From: Streptomyces sp. MMBL 11-1
Lineage (GTDB): Bacteria; Actinomycetota; Actinomycetes; Streptomycetales; Streptomycetaceae
DNA: 64,000 nucleotides
Direction: 5' to 3'
NCBI RefSeq assembly: GCF_028622875.1
Contig: NZ_CP117709.1
Coordinates: 4,343,001-4,407,000 of the forward strand
Below the pieces are notes generated by a model. It saw nothing but the letters and a program-made list of their open reading frames with translations, had not been told where the DNA came from and searched no databases. Below, piece by piece: positions 26,553 through 34,872 of this stretch. Within the stretch, counting starts at the first letter, position 1. Every line of letters begins with the position of its first letter. Position numbers and translations under genes: made by a program.

Positions 26553-27548
26553 TCAGACGGGTGCGCTCGCGCCCGCTCCTGCGTGCCGTTCGTCGAGCAC
26601 GAACGCGGGGTCGACCTGGGCGGCCAGGTCGGCGCCGGTCTTCTCGTTGCCCCAGCTCTCGGCGTTCTTCAGGTGGAAGTGCACCATCTGGCGTGTGTAG
26701 CGCTCCCAGTCGCGCAGCCCGTACGAGTCCTCGGCGGTGTCCTGCAGCGTCTGCAGGGCCATCCGGTTGTCGGCCTCCAGCAGCTCGAAGCGGGATGGCC
26801 GCCCCTTCTCCATCGACCGCACCCAGTCGGAGTGGCCGATCCCGATCAGCAGGTCGTCACCGACCTCCGCACGCAGGAACTCCAGATCGTCCGGGCCCTG
26901 CACCTTGTTCCCGACGACCTTCAGGGCGACGCCGAAGTCGCGTGCGTACTCCTTGTACTGGCGGTACACCGACACCCCCTTGCGGGTCGGCTCCGCAACC
27001 AGGAACGTCATGTCGAACCGCGTGAACATGCCCGAGGCGAACGAGTCCGAGCCCGCCGTCATGTCGACCACGACGTACTCGTCGGGACCGTCGACCAGGT
27101 GGTTGAGGCAGAGTTCCACGGCCCCGACCTTGGAGTGGTAGCAGGCCACTCCGAGGTCGGACTCCGTGAAGGGCCCCGTCGCCATCAGCCGGACGTCCCC
27201 GTCGTCGAGCCGCACCGTGCGCGCGCAGGCCGCGAAGATCGGGTTGTCCTCACGGACCCGCAGCAGCCGTGAACCCTCGCCGGGCGGAGTCGTCTTGATC
27301 ATCGTCTCGGCGGAAGCGATGCGGGGGTTGGCGCCCCGTAGGTAGTCCTTGATGAGGGGGAGGTGCGCGCCCATGGCGGGCAGTGCGGCGGCCTCCGCCT
27401 CGTCCAGACCGAGAGCGGCCCCCAGATGCTGGTTGATGTCGGCGTCCACGGCGATGACGTGGGCTTCGTTGGCGGCGAGGTGGCGGATGAAGAGCGAGGA
27501 CAGCGTGGTCTTTCCGCTGCCGCCCTTCCCGACGAAAGCGATCTTCAT
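26553..27548 (-). CDS. CooC-like P-loop ATPase
   Basis: 331 residues of the SIMIBI class. Deviant Walker A FVGKGGSGKTTLSSLF at the N-terminus, DADINQHLG (switch I), VVDMTAGSDSF (Walker B/switch II) and VGNKV (nucleotide specificity). This pattern is that of CooC-type nickel-insertion ATPases for CO dehydrogenase and of related orphan proteins in actinobacteria. No CO dehydrogenase gene lies nearby, so the client is unknown. The ATG at 27548 is preceded by AGGTG; a GTG at 27554 is an alternative. Divergent from the Fic-like gene by 102 bases. Confidence 0.85.
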   Translation of the reverse strand: MKIAFVGKGGSGKTTLSSLFIRHLAANEAHVIAVDADINQHLGAALGLDEAEAAALPAMGAHLPLIKDYLRGANPRIASAETMIKTTPPGEGSRLLRVREDNPIFAACARTVRLDDGDVRLMATGPFTESDLGVACYHSKVGAVELCLNHLVDGPDEYVVVDMTAGSDSFASGMFTRFDMTFLVAEPTRKGVSVYRQYKEYARDFGVALKVVGNKVQGPDDLEFLRAEVGDDLLIGIGHSDWVRSMEKGRPSRFELLEADNRMALQTLQDTAEDSYGLRDWERYTRQMVHFHLKNAESWGNEKTGADLAAQVDPAFVLDERHAGAGASAPV

Positions 27549-27650
27549 GTTCACCTAGGGTAGCGGCTCCATTGCGGTGCGCTGTCGTTGTTCGTGAAGA
27601 TGGCCACTTGAGGGTGGTGCGGGTGCGGTGGGCGCGTAGCCTCGCTACTT

Positions 27651-28475
27651 ATGAGTACGACTGCCTCAGACCCGCTCGCCGCGCTCGGTTCCCTGCCCGG
27701 CGTTCCCGATGCCGTGGACTCCGTGCGCAAGGCCGTCGACCGCGTCTACGGTCATCGCGTCATGCGGCGCCGCAGCAACGAGGTCACGGCCGAAGCCGCG
27801 CTGCGGGGTTCTCGGGGTTCGGCCGCACTGGCCGGTGCCGACTGGAACCTTGAGGAGGTGCGTCGGCGTACCGACTTCAGTGGTGAGGACGAGGCGCGTG
27901 TGATCGGCTCCGCGCTGAGGCTCACCGCGGAGGCTGGGCAACTCCTTTCCATCTGGCGGCAGTCGCCGCTGCGGGTGCTGGCTCGGTTGCATCTGGTGGC
28001 GGCAGGTGGGGCGAGTCCTGACGACGCGGTGGGGCGTCCTCGGCTGGCGGGCGAGTCCGTCGACGAGCCGCTGATCGAGGCCCCGCTTCCTGGGGCCGAG
28101 GAGGTCGCCGGGCGACTCGAAGGGCTCTCGCAACTGATCATCGCGGGCGGCAGCGCCCCTGCGCTGGTCACGGCCGCCGTGGTGCACGGCGAGCTGCTGG
28201 CGTTGCGTCCGTTCGGCTCGCACAACGGGCTGGTGGCCCGGACGGCTGAGCGCATCGTGCTGATCGGCAGTGGGCTGGATCCGAAGTCGATCTGCCCGGC
28301 CGAGGTCGGACACGCGGAGCAGGGCCGTGCGGCCTATGTCGCGGCATTCGAGGGCTACACGGCTGGAACCCCCGAGGGCATGGCCGCCTGGATCGCCCAC
28401 TGCGGGCGCTCCGTCGAGCTGGGTGTGCGCGAGTCGACCGCGGTGTGCGAGGCGCTGCAGCGCGGCGCGGCCTGA
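27651..28475 (+). CDS. Degenerate Fic-like protein
   Basis: 274 residues, cytoplasmic and mostly helical. Residues 176-210 contain VVHGELLALRPFGSHNGLVARTAER. The placing of PFxxxNGxxxR is that of the Fic core HPFx(D/E)GNGRxxR, but the catalytic His is Arg, the Asp/Glu is Ser, the first Gly is His and the motif Arg is Leu, so AMP-transferase activity is not expected. Homologues in S. coelicolor are annotated as oxidoreductase (SCO3559, from memory), for which I see no cofactor motif. Convergent with the HAD phosphatase gene across the suspected 6S-like RNA locus. Confidence 0.8.
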   Translation: MSTTASDPLAALGSLPGVPDAVDSVRKAVDRVYGHRVMRRRSNEVTAEAALRGSRGSAALAGADWNLEEVRRRTDFSGEDEARVIGSALRLTAEAGQLLSIWRQSPLRVLARLHLVAAGGASPDDAVGRPRLAGESVDEPLIEAPLPGAEEVAGRLEGLSQLIIAGGSAPALVTAAVVHGELLALRPFGSHNGLVARTAERIVLIGSGLDPKSICPAEVGHAEQGRAAYVAAFEGYTAGTPEGMAAWIAHCGRSVELGVRESTAVCEALQRGAA

Positions 28476-28710
28476 AGGTCGACGTGGCCTCCCCGCGTGG
28501 CCTTCACGCGCGGCCCTCCCGCGTGGCCTTCACGCACGCGTGGCCTTCCCGCGGGGCTTTCTGAGGTGTATGCCGCCTTGAGGTTCGATCTGCCTCGACT
28601 GATGTGGCATCAGGCCCGATGCGGCGGGCATCGGACGGCGCGGAGAAAGTCGCCTCACGGGCGTCCGAAGGGCGATGGCGGCCCGATGGAGGGTGCAAGG
28701 GTCAAGGGTT

Positions 28711-28739
28711 GCGGCGGCACCGAGGTGCGGTGCCGCCGC
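28711..28739 (+). terminator. Strong hairpin downstream of the Fic-like gene
   Basis: Eleven-base perfect arms GCGGCGGCACC and GGTGCCGCCGC with a seven-base loop. It lies 235 bases after the stop and could also end transcription coming from the right. Confidence 0.6.
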
Positions 28740-28783
28740 TGACACGTCCGCCCAGTTACCAAGCGTCCTCGTAATGTGCCCAT

Positions 28784-28993
28784 CAGGTCGGGTGCTTTGC
28801 CCGTCACCTGGTGCGGCTGGCCCGTAATCGACGGGTCGACGTCGCGTGGGTACTCGGCTTTCGTGCTCGGTCCGTGGGGCCGTTCTGCGTTACAGGTCAT
28901 CCTCGCGGATGTCCTTGGTCTCGCGGGCCGTTACGTCCTTTGTACTCCAGGACCAGGGGAAGGGAAAGCCCTGGTCCCGCTTCTTTACTTTTA
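28784..28993 (+). ncRNA. Candidate 6S-like RNA (Ms1/scr3559 family)
   Basis: The 600-base gap between the Fic-like gene and the HAD phosphatase gene is the syntenic position of the 6S-like RNA scr3559 of S. coelicolor (between SCO3558 and SCO3559) and of MTS2823/Ms1 in mycobacteria. A Streptomyces-like -10 (TAATGT, 28772-28777) is followed about 180 bases on by a rho-independent terminator: GGACCAGGG (28950-28958) pairs with CCCTGGTCC (28969-28977), then CGCTTCTTTACTTTT. The boundaries given assume initiation about seven bases after TAATGT and are approximate. The -35 region is weak. Known members bind RNA polymerase core in stationary phase. Confidence 0.55.
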
Positions 28994-29075
28994 GGTTCAA
29001 TCAAGGGCGAATCGGGCAGTGTGCGGCTTCATCGGGGTGCCCCCCGCCTTCCCCTTGGCCGCGCCTTGCCTCGAC

Positions 29076-29921
29076 TCACCCGGGCGGGACGGCGCCGGCG
29101 ATGCGCCGACGGCTGGCGTACCAGACCAGCCCTGCGGTGACCGCCGCCGCGCCGACCGCGGCCGCCGCCACGAGGGCGGGACGGGGCGGCATCGAGAAGG
29201 CGGGCAGCCGCTGCTTGAGCCGGACCGGGCGATTGAAGACGAGAATCGGCCACTCGCGAAGGGTCGCTTCGCGGCGCAGCGCGCGGTCGGGGTTGACCGC
29301 GTGCGGGTGGCCGACCGACTCCAGCATCGGTACATCGGTCGCGGAGTCGCTGTAGGCGTAGCAGCGCGAAAGGTCGTACCCCTCCGAGACCGCGAGCGCC
29401 CTCACGGCCTCGGCCTTGGTCGGCCCGTAGGCGTAGTACTCGACCTCGCCCGTGAAGCAGCCGTCGTCGCCGACGACCATGCGCGTGGCGACTACGCGGT
29501 CCGCGCCGAGCAATTCGCCGATGGGCTCGACGACTTCGGCGCCCGAGGTCGAAACGATGACCACATCACGCCCCGCTGTGTGGTGTTCCTCGATGAGGGT
29601 GGCGGCCTCGTCGTAGATGATCGGGTCGATCAGGTCGTGCAGGGTCTCGGCGACGATCTCCTTGACCTGCTGGACGTTCCACCCCTTGCAGAGGGCGGAG
29701 AGGTATTCACGCATCCGCTCCATCTGGTCGTGATCGGCGCCCCCGGCGAGGAACACAAACTGTGCGTACGCGGTGCGCAGTACAGCGCGGCGGTTGATCA
29801 GTCCGCCTTGGTAGAAGGACTTGCTGAAGGTCAGCGTCGAAGACTTCGCAATGACCGTCTTGTCCAGGTCAAAGAAGGCTGCTGTGCGCGGCGAGAAGCA
29901 GTTTTCCACAACGCTGAGCAT
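29076..29921 (-). CDS. HAD-IB family phosphatase with C-terminal membrane helix
   Basis: 281 residues. Motif I FFDLDKTVI (Asp nucleophile), motif II STSG, motif III/IV YSDSATDVPML, in the SerB-like HAD-IB order. The capping helices lie between 30 and 110. A single hydrophobic stretch near the C-terminus (ALVAAAAVGAAAVTAGLVWYA) ends in RRR, suggesting a membrane anchor. Homologue of Rv3661 and of SCO3558 (described as morphological differentiation associated). It is divergent from the pilus operon, and an origin-like DnaA-box pair lies in the shared spacer. Substrate not known. Confidence 0.9.
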   Translation of the reverse strand: MLSVVENCFSPRTAAFFDLDKTVIAKSSTLTFSKSFYQGGLINRRAVLRTAYAQFVFLAGGADHDQMERMREYLSALCKGWNVQQVKEIVAETLHDLIDPIIYDEAATLIEEHHTAGRDVVIVSTSGAEVVEPIGELLGADRVVATRMVVGDDGCFTGEVEYYAYGPTKAEAVRALAVSEGYDLSRCYAYSDSATDVPMLESVGHPHAVNPDRALRREATLREWPILVFNRPVRLKQRLPAFSMPPRPALVAAAAVGAAAVTAGLVWYASRRRIAGAVPPG

Positions 29922-30057
29922 AGGGGCCCACCATTCGGCGTAAACTCCGGCGTGTGGGTTTGCCTGAGAAGGCCCTCGGGTACACCATGGAAGTCACGGA
30001 TCGTTCGCGACCGTGCTAACCCGGTCCGACTCCTCCCCCCCCCGAGTCGGCCGTGGG

Positions 30058-30092
30058 GACGACCCCCGCTCTCCCCCCCGGCGGGGGTCGTC
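30058..30092. terminator. Hairpin in the HAD-ssd spacer
   Basis: Twelve-base perfect arms GACGACCCCCGC and GCGGGGGTCGTC with an eleven-base loop. It could attenuate the HAD transcript leader or insulate the two divergent units. Confidence 0.6.
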
Positions 30093-30247
30093 GCATGTCC
30101 GGACGCGTTTCAGGGGTGGAAACCACCTGAGCCTCCCTTCCGGCCGCCATCGGCCTGATCGTGCGAGCCGGTCGTCGTGCACCTCGCTTCGTCACAGTGT
30201 GTAGCCAGAAGGCTGCGCTGCGGAAGTCGCTGGTTCGGGTTACGAAG

Positions 30248-30274
30248 TTATTCACAGTCCCGAAGTTGTCCACA
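30248..30274 (+). promoter_or_regulatory. Pair of DnaA boxes upstream of the pilus operon
   Basis: TTATTCACA (30248-30256) and TTGTCCACA (30266-30274) lie in the same orientation 18 bases apart. The second is the exact Streptomyces DnaA-box consensus TTGTCCACA; the first has two differences. A weaker third match, AGATCCACA, starts at 30286. Confidence 0.6.
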
Positions 30275-30422
30275 GTTTTTCATCAAGATCCACATGGTTT
30301 TCCGCGGTGCTGCACGTTGATTCCACCCGCGAAGTCCGCGGGTGCCGGAATCGCGCATCTCGGAAACGCTCCGAGAACACCGCGAACCGCACTGAAGGGG
30401 CAGTGAGAAGGGGGCGGAGATC

Positions 30423-31559
30423 GTGGCTGGATCCATCGCAGGAGAAGGGGCGGCGGTCACCGAGGGGCGGCGCGGAGGCCCGCTGATCGTGACGGAGGAC
30501 GTGGAACTGCTCGACGACCTGCTGCGGCTGTGCGCGGCGGCCGGAGCCGAGCCAGAAGTTCATCACGGGCCGCCCGGGCGTCGGGGCGGCTGGGAGCGGG
30601 CTCCGATGGTGCTGGTGGGAGATGACGCCGCCGCGCGTTGTCGGGGCGCGGGCCGCCGGAAGGGGGTGATGCTGGTGGGCCGGGACCAGGACGACCCGGA
30701 CGTGTGGCGGCGCGCGGTGGAGATCGGGGCCGAATATGTGCTGCGACTGCCTGATTCCGAGAGCTGGCTCGTCGATCAGATCGCCAACGCCGCCGAAGGT
30801 GTGGGACGCCCCGCGCTCACCGTCGGCGTGATGGGCGGCAGGGGCGGCTCCGGCGCGTCGACGCTGGCCTGTGCCCTCGCCGTGAGTGCGGCGAGGTCCG
30901 GTGGGCGGACGATGCTGATCGACGCCGACCCGCTGGGAGGCGGGATCGACGTCCTGCTCGGCGGCGAACGCGCCGAAGGCATGCGGTGGCCGGATTTCGC
31001 GCAGTCGAAGGGCCGTCTCGGGGGCGGGGCCCTTGAGGACTCGCTGCCCGCGCTCCACGGGCTGCGGGTGCTGAGTTGGGGCCGGGACGACGAGGTGGTG
31101 ATCCCGCCGCAGGCGATGCGTGCGGTGCTGGCAGCCGCCCGGAGACTCGGCGGTGTGGTGGTCGTGGACCTCCCGCGCCGGGTCGACGAGGGCGTCGCCG
31201 AAGCATTGGCCCAACTCGATCTCGGCCTGCTCGTGGTGCCGGGCGAACTGCGCGCGGTAGCAGCGGCCAGGCGCGTCGCGGCGACGGCCGGAATGGTGTT
31301 GGACGACCTGCGGGTGGTGCCCAGGGGGCCGTATGCGTCAGGTCTGGACGGGCGATGGGTCGCCCGGGCCCTCGGCCTGCCGCTCGTCGGCGAACTTCCG
31401 CCGGAGCCGGGCCTTCTGGTCTCCCAGGACGAGGGCACCCCGCCCGGCGGCAGTGCCCGGGGCCCGCTGGCCCGGTTCTGCTCGGCCTTCTGGGAACAGG
31501 TAGCGGCGGCCGGTGACACAAGCCCCGTGCCCGGCCCGCCCGGGGGAGGGACGGCATGA
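30423..31559 (+). CDS. ssd: Septum site-determining-like/CpaE-like ATPase of the Tad locus
   Basis: 378 residues, GTG start. The N-terminus is a receiver-like domain (LIVTEDVELLDDLLRLC), the C-terminus a MinD/CpaE-type ATPase domain beginning GVMGGRGGSGASTLACALA. Its Walker A reads GGRGGSGAST, with Ala in place of the Walker lysine, so ATP binding may be reduced. Switch-like DADPLGGGIDVLLG follows. Rv3660c (Ssd), which affects septation, is the mycobacterial counterpart. It is the first gene of an operon of seven; its stop overlaps the tadA start. Confidence 0.9.
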   Translation: MAGSIAGEGAAVTEGRRGGPLIVTEDVELLDDLLRLCAAAGAEPEVHHGPPGRRGGWERAPMVLVGDDAAARCRGAGRRKGVMLVGRDQDDPDVWRRAVEIGAEYVLRLPDSESWLVDQIANAAEGVGRPALTVGVMGGRGGSGASTLACALAVSAARSGGRTMLIDADPLGGGIDVLLGGERAEGMRWPDFAQSKGRLGGGALEDSLPALHGLRVLSWGRDDEVVIPPQAMRAVLAAARRLGGVVVVDLPRRVDEGVAEALAQLDLGLLVVPGELRAVAAARRVAATAGMVLDDLRVVPRGPYASGLDGRWVARALGLPLVGELPPEPGLLVSQDEGTPPGGSARGPLARFCSAFWEQVAAAGDTSPVPGPPGGGTA

Positions 31560-32704
31560 CGGACGAACTGCTCGACGCCGTACGCCAGCGGCTGGCACGA
31601 AGCGGTGCCGCTCCCACCCCGGCCGGGGTGGCCGCCGCCCTGCGGGCGCAGGGGCGGTTGCTGGGGGACGCCGAGGTGCTCGGGGCCGCGGCAGAGCTGC
31701 GCGGCGAACTCGTCGGCACGGGAGTTCTGGAGTCGTTGCTCGCGGATCCGGAGGTGACCGATGTTCTGGTCTCCGCGCCGGACCGGGTGTGGGAGGACCG
31801 GGGCGGTGGGCTCCAGCTGACGGGCGTCACCTTCCCGGACGCGGCGGCGGTGCGGAGGCTGGCCCAGCGTCTCGCCGCGATGGCCGGCAGGAGGTTGGAC
31901 GACGCACGGCCCTGGGTGGACGCACGACTGCCTGACGGCACACGGATGCACGCCGTGCTGCCCCCGGTGTCCGTCGGCTCGACCTGCCTCTCCCTGCGGG
32001 TGGTTCGGCCACGGGCCTTCTCGCTGGCGGAGTTGGTGGACGCGGGCACGGTGCCGCCGGGTGGAGACCGGATCCTGCGGGCCCTCGTGGAAGCGCGGAT
32101 CTCCTATGTGATCAGCGGCGGCACCGGGGCGGGCAAGACGACGCTCCTCGCCAGTCTGCTGGGCGCCGTCGGCGCGAACGAGAGGATCGTGCTCGCCGAG
32201 GACTCCGCCGAGCTGCGGCCGGACCATCCGCATGTGGTCCGCCTGGAGTCCCGTCCGGCCAATCAGGAGGGTGCGGGCCGGGTGACGCTGCGGGATCTGG
32301 TGCGGCAGGCCCTGCGCATGCGGCCCGACCGGTTGGTGGTCGGAGAGGTGCGGGGTGCTGAAGTCACTGAGCTGCTGGCCGCGTTGAACACCGGACACGA
32401 AGGTGGGTGCGGCACCGTCCACGCCAACGCCGCCGAGCATGTACCGGCCCGGCTGGAGGCTCTGGGCACCGCGGCCGGTCTCGACCGGGCGGCCCTGCAC
32501 AGCCAGTTGGCGGCAGCGCTCTCGGTGGTCGTGCATCTCGTGCGGGACCGCGCGGGGCAACGGCGGGTGGCCGAGGTGCACGTTCTGGAGCGGGACGCGG
32601 CGGGTCTGGTCCTGACCGCTCCGGCCCTGAGCTGGGGCATCGGCGGATTTGTTCCGGAGCGGGGATGGGAACGGCTGCGGTCGCTGATCGGGGGTGCGCT
32701 GTGA
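31556..32704 (+). CDS. tadA: TadA/CpaF secretion ATPase
   Basis: 382 residues of the type II/IV secretion ATPase family. Walker A GGTGAGKTTLLASLLG, the Asp box-like LAEDSAELRP, Walker B-like LVVGEVRGAEV and the His box-like GHEGGCGTVHANA. Powers assembly of Flp pili together with TadB and TadC. Start ATG overlaps the ssd stop; the stop overlaps the tadB GTG. Confidence 0.95.
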   Translation: MTDELLDAVRQRLARSGAAPTPAGVAAALRAQGRLLGDAEVLGAAAELRGELVGTGVLESLLADPEVTDVLVSAPDRVWEDRGGGLQLTGVTFPDAAAVRRLAQRLAAMAGRRLDDARPWVDARLPDGTRMHAVLPPVSVGSTCLSLRVVRPRAFSLAELVDAGTVPPGGDRILRALVEARISYVISGGTGAGKTTLLASLLGAVGANERIVLAEDSAELRPDHPHVVRLESRPANQEGAGRVTLRDLVRQALRMRPDRLVVGEVRGAEVTELLAALNTGHEGGCGTVHANAAEHVPARLEALGTAAGLDRAALHSQLAAALSVVVHLVRDRAGQRRVAEVHVLERDAAGLVLTAPALSWGIGGFVPERGWERLRSLIGGAL

Positions 32705-33621
32705 CGGGGGCGACATCCGCGTACGCAGCCCATGCGGTGGCTCTCTGCGCGGGTTCAGCGGTGTGGCTCGCGATGGTGCGGGACACGGGCGTTCGGCGGG
32801 CGCGGACGCTGTTCGTGGACGCTCCCGCCGAGTCGCGTCCGACTTGGAGCCGGTGGCCATGCCTGCTCAAGGCCCTGGGGCGGGTGACGAAGGCGGTCCG
32901 GGGCCGTCGGGAGTGGTGGTGTGTTCCGGTCGCTGTGCTGCTCGCGGTGCTGGGTGGTTCGGTGCTGCCGCTGTTCGCGGGGGCCGTGATGGTTCCGTTG
33001 GTGCGCCGGTGGCTGCGGAGGCGGGCGGGGGCGCGGGAGGCGGAGCGGGCCGAGATCGCGGTGGCGGCGTTGTGCGGAGCCGTGGTCGGGGAGCTGAGAG
33101 CCGGCCGCGAGCCGGGCCAGGCGTTGCTGGTCGCGCTGCGCGAAGGTCTGGCGGAGGACGGCTTTTTGGCGGCGCCCGCTTCGGGCGGCCGACTGGGGAA
33201 GGCGGAGTCCGTGGTGCTGGCGGCGGCGCGGTTCGGTGGCGATGTGCCGGCGGCGCTGCGGCAGGCGGCGGAGGGGCCGGGGCTGGGAGGCCTGTCCGGG
33301 ATGGCCGCGTGCTGGCGAGTGGCCGTGGACGGCGGGGCCGGGTTGGCGGCCGGTCTGGAGCGTCTGGAGGCGGCGCTGCGAGAGGACCGGCGCAGACGGG
33401 AGGAGTTACGCGCCCAACTGGCGGGGGCGTGGTCGACGGTCGTGGTCCTGGCACTGCTCCCGATCGCGGGCCTGGGGCTGGGCGCGGCGCTCGGAGCCGA
33501 CCCCTTGCGCGTACTGCTGCACACCCCGGGCGGCCTGGCCTGCCTGGCGGTGGGGGCGTTCCTGGAGTCGGCCGGGCTGTACTGGGCCTGCCGGATCGTG
33601 CGCGGAGGGGAGGCGGTGTGA
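32701..33621 (+). CDS. tadB: TadB-like inner-membrane protein
   Basis: 306 residues from a GTG at 32701 (GTGA overlap with tadA). Membrane helices lie at the N-terminus, near residues 75-100 and at the C-terminus. The middle has the GspF/TadB pattern (EIAVAALCGAVVGELRAGREPGQAL; GGDVPAALRQAAEGPGLGGL; ACWRVAVDGGAGLAAGLERL). Acts as platform for the TadA ATPase. Confidence 0.93.
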   Translation: MTGATSAYAAHAVALCAGSAVWLAMVRDTGVRRARTLFVDAPAESRPTWSRWPCLLKALGRVTKAVRGRREWWCVPVAVLLAVLGGSVLPLFAGAVMVPLVRRWLRRRAGAREAERAEIAVAALCGAVVGELRAGREPGQALLVALREGLAEDGFLAAPASGGRLGKAESVVLAAARFGGDVPAALRQAAEGPGLGGLSGMAACWRVAVDGGAGLAAGLERLEAALREDRRRREELRAQLAGAWSTVVVLALLPIAGLGLGAALGADPLRVLLHTPGGLACLAVGAFLESAGLYWACRIVRGGEAV

Positions 33622-34460
33622 ACGCGTCGGGCGGAGAAGTTCTCCACAGCCTGGGGATGTCGGCGGCGGTGCTGGGAGTGGCGGCGCAGCTGGCAGCCGT
33701 GATCGCCGCCGGATTGCGGAGACGGGCGGTTCGCTGGCGGGGCGCACTGTTGCTGGGTGCTGCCATCGTGGCACGGCCCAACAGATGGAGCCTGCTGGTC
33801 GCACCGTTACGGGCGAGCAGTGGTTCGGGTCTCTCCGAGGCCGCTCGGCGGTGGGCTGCTCCGGCCGGGGCCTGGTTGGCCGGATGGATTCTGGTCGGTG
33901 GCGTGATGGGCTGCGCGGTCGGTTCGGCCGCGGCGTACGGGACGTGGCGGTGGCAGCGAAGCCGGCCCCGCACGCGTCCCGGCGGTACCCATCGGGATCG
34001 GGCCGTGATCGCGGGGCAGCTGCCGCTGGCCGCCGATCTGCTGGCGGCCTGTATCGCGGTCGGGGCAGGCCCCCGGGAGGCGGCCGAGGAGGTGGGCGAA
34101 TCCATCGGCGGCCCGGTCGGCGATCGGCTCGCCCGGACCGCCGCGGAGATCCGCCTCGGCGGTGAACCGGCCGAGGCGTGGGGTCGGTTCGGGGAGATAC
34201 CGGGTGCGGGCCCGCTGGCCCGCTGTCTGCACCGGGCGGGTTCGACGGGGGCCCCGGCCGCAGAGCCGGTTGCCAGGCTGGCCAAGTCGATGCGCGCCGA
34301 ACAAGGCGCTGCGGCGGTGACGCGCGCGCAACGGGCCGGGGTGCTGATCACCGCGCCGGTCGGCCTCTGCTTCCTCCCCGCCTTCCTGGCGGTCGGGGTG
34401 GCGCCGGTGATCATCGGCCTGGCCGGCGAGCTGCTCGCGACCGGCCGTCCGGGCCGGTGA
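33618..34460 (+). CDS. tadC: TadC-like inner-membrane protein
   Basis: 280 residues from a GTG at 33618 with GGGGAGG upstream, overlapping the tadB stop. GspF-type core with LPLAADLLAACIAVGAGPREAAEEV and RAEQGAAAVTRAQRAGVLITAPVGLCFLPAFL. Membrane helices lie near residues 95-115 and at the end. Second platform protein of the Flp apparatus, probable partner of TadB. Confidence 0.92.
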   Translation: MNASGGEVLHSLGMSAAVLGVAAQLAAVIAAGLRRRAVRWRGALLLGAAIVARPNRWSLLVAPLRASSGSGLSEAARRWAAPAGAWLAGWILVGGVMGCAVGSAAAYGTWRWQRSRPRTRPGGTHRDRAVIAGQLPLAADLLAACIAVGAGPREAAEEVGESIGGPVGDRLARTAAEIRLGGEPAEAWGRFGEIPGAGPLARCLHRAGSTGAPAAEPVARLAKSMRAEQGAAAVTRAQRAGVLITAPVGLCFLPAFLAVGVAPVIIGLAGELLATGRPGR

Positions 34461-34571
34461 GCCTGCGCGGTTCGCGGCCGGTGATGACCTGTCGCTGCCA
34501 TTCATTTCGCTGTCATTCACGGGTGTTCCGTTCGGGCGCCCGCTCGTCATCGATGCTCATCGGGGGATGAA

Positions 34572-34838
34572 ATGGAAACGAAGTTCTGGGACCGGGCCGT
34601 CGGCGTTCTGCTCGGAGGCCGGCTGTCCGCAGGTGTGCCGGGCCGGATGGCGAAGCGGGCCGCACGGTGGGCGGGGCGGCTCGACCGGTCCGACCGGGGG
34701 ATGACCACGTCCGAGTACGCGGTGGGAACCATCGCCGCGTGCGCCTTCGCCGCGGTGCTCTACAAGGTGGTGAACAGCGGGCCGGTGCTGTCGGCGTTGC
34801 AGTCGCTGGTTGAGGACGCGCTCGATGCGAAGTTCTGA
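34572..34838 (+). CDS. Flp-type prepilin (DUF4244)
   Basis: 88 residues. A basic 43-residue leader ends in Gly43, followed by MTTSEYAVGTIAACAFAAVLYKVVNS. This G|xxxxEY junction is the type IVb Flp processing signature, with Glu at +5 and Tyr at +6 after the cut, then one hydrophobic helix. The mature pilin would be only about 45 residues. Mycobacterial Rv3656c is the counterpart. ATG start at 34572 behind GGGGGATG; it follows tadC by 111 bases. Confidence 0.9.
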   Translation: METKFWDRAVGVLLGGRLSAGVPGRMAKRAARWAGRLDRSDRGMTTSEYAVGTIAACAFAAVLYKVVNSGPVLSALQSLVEDALDAKF

Positions 34839-34872
34839 GACCTCGTCGGGGCCCTGCCCGGGGGAGGGGGCC

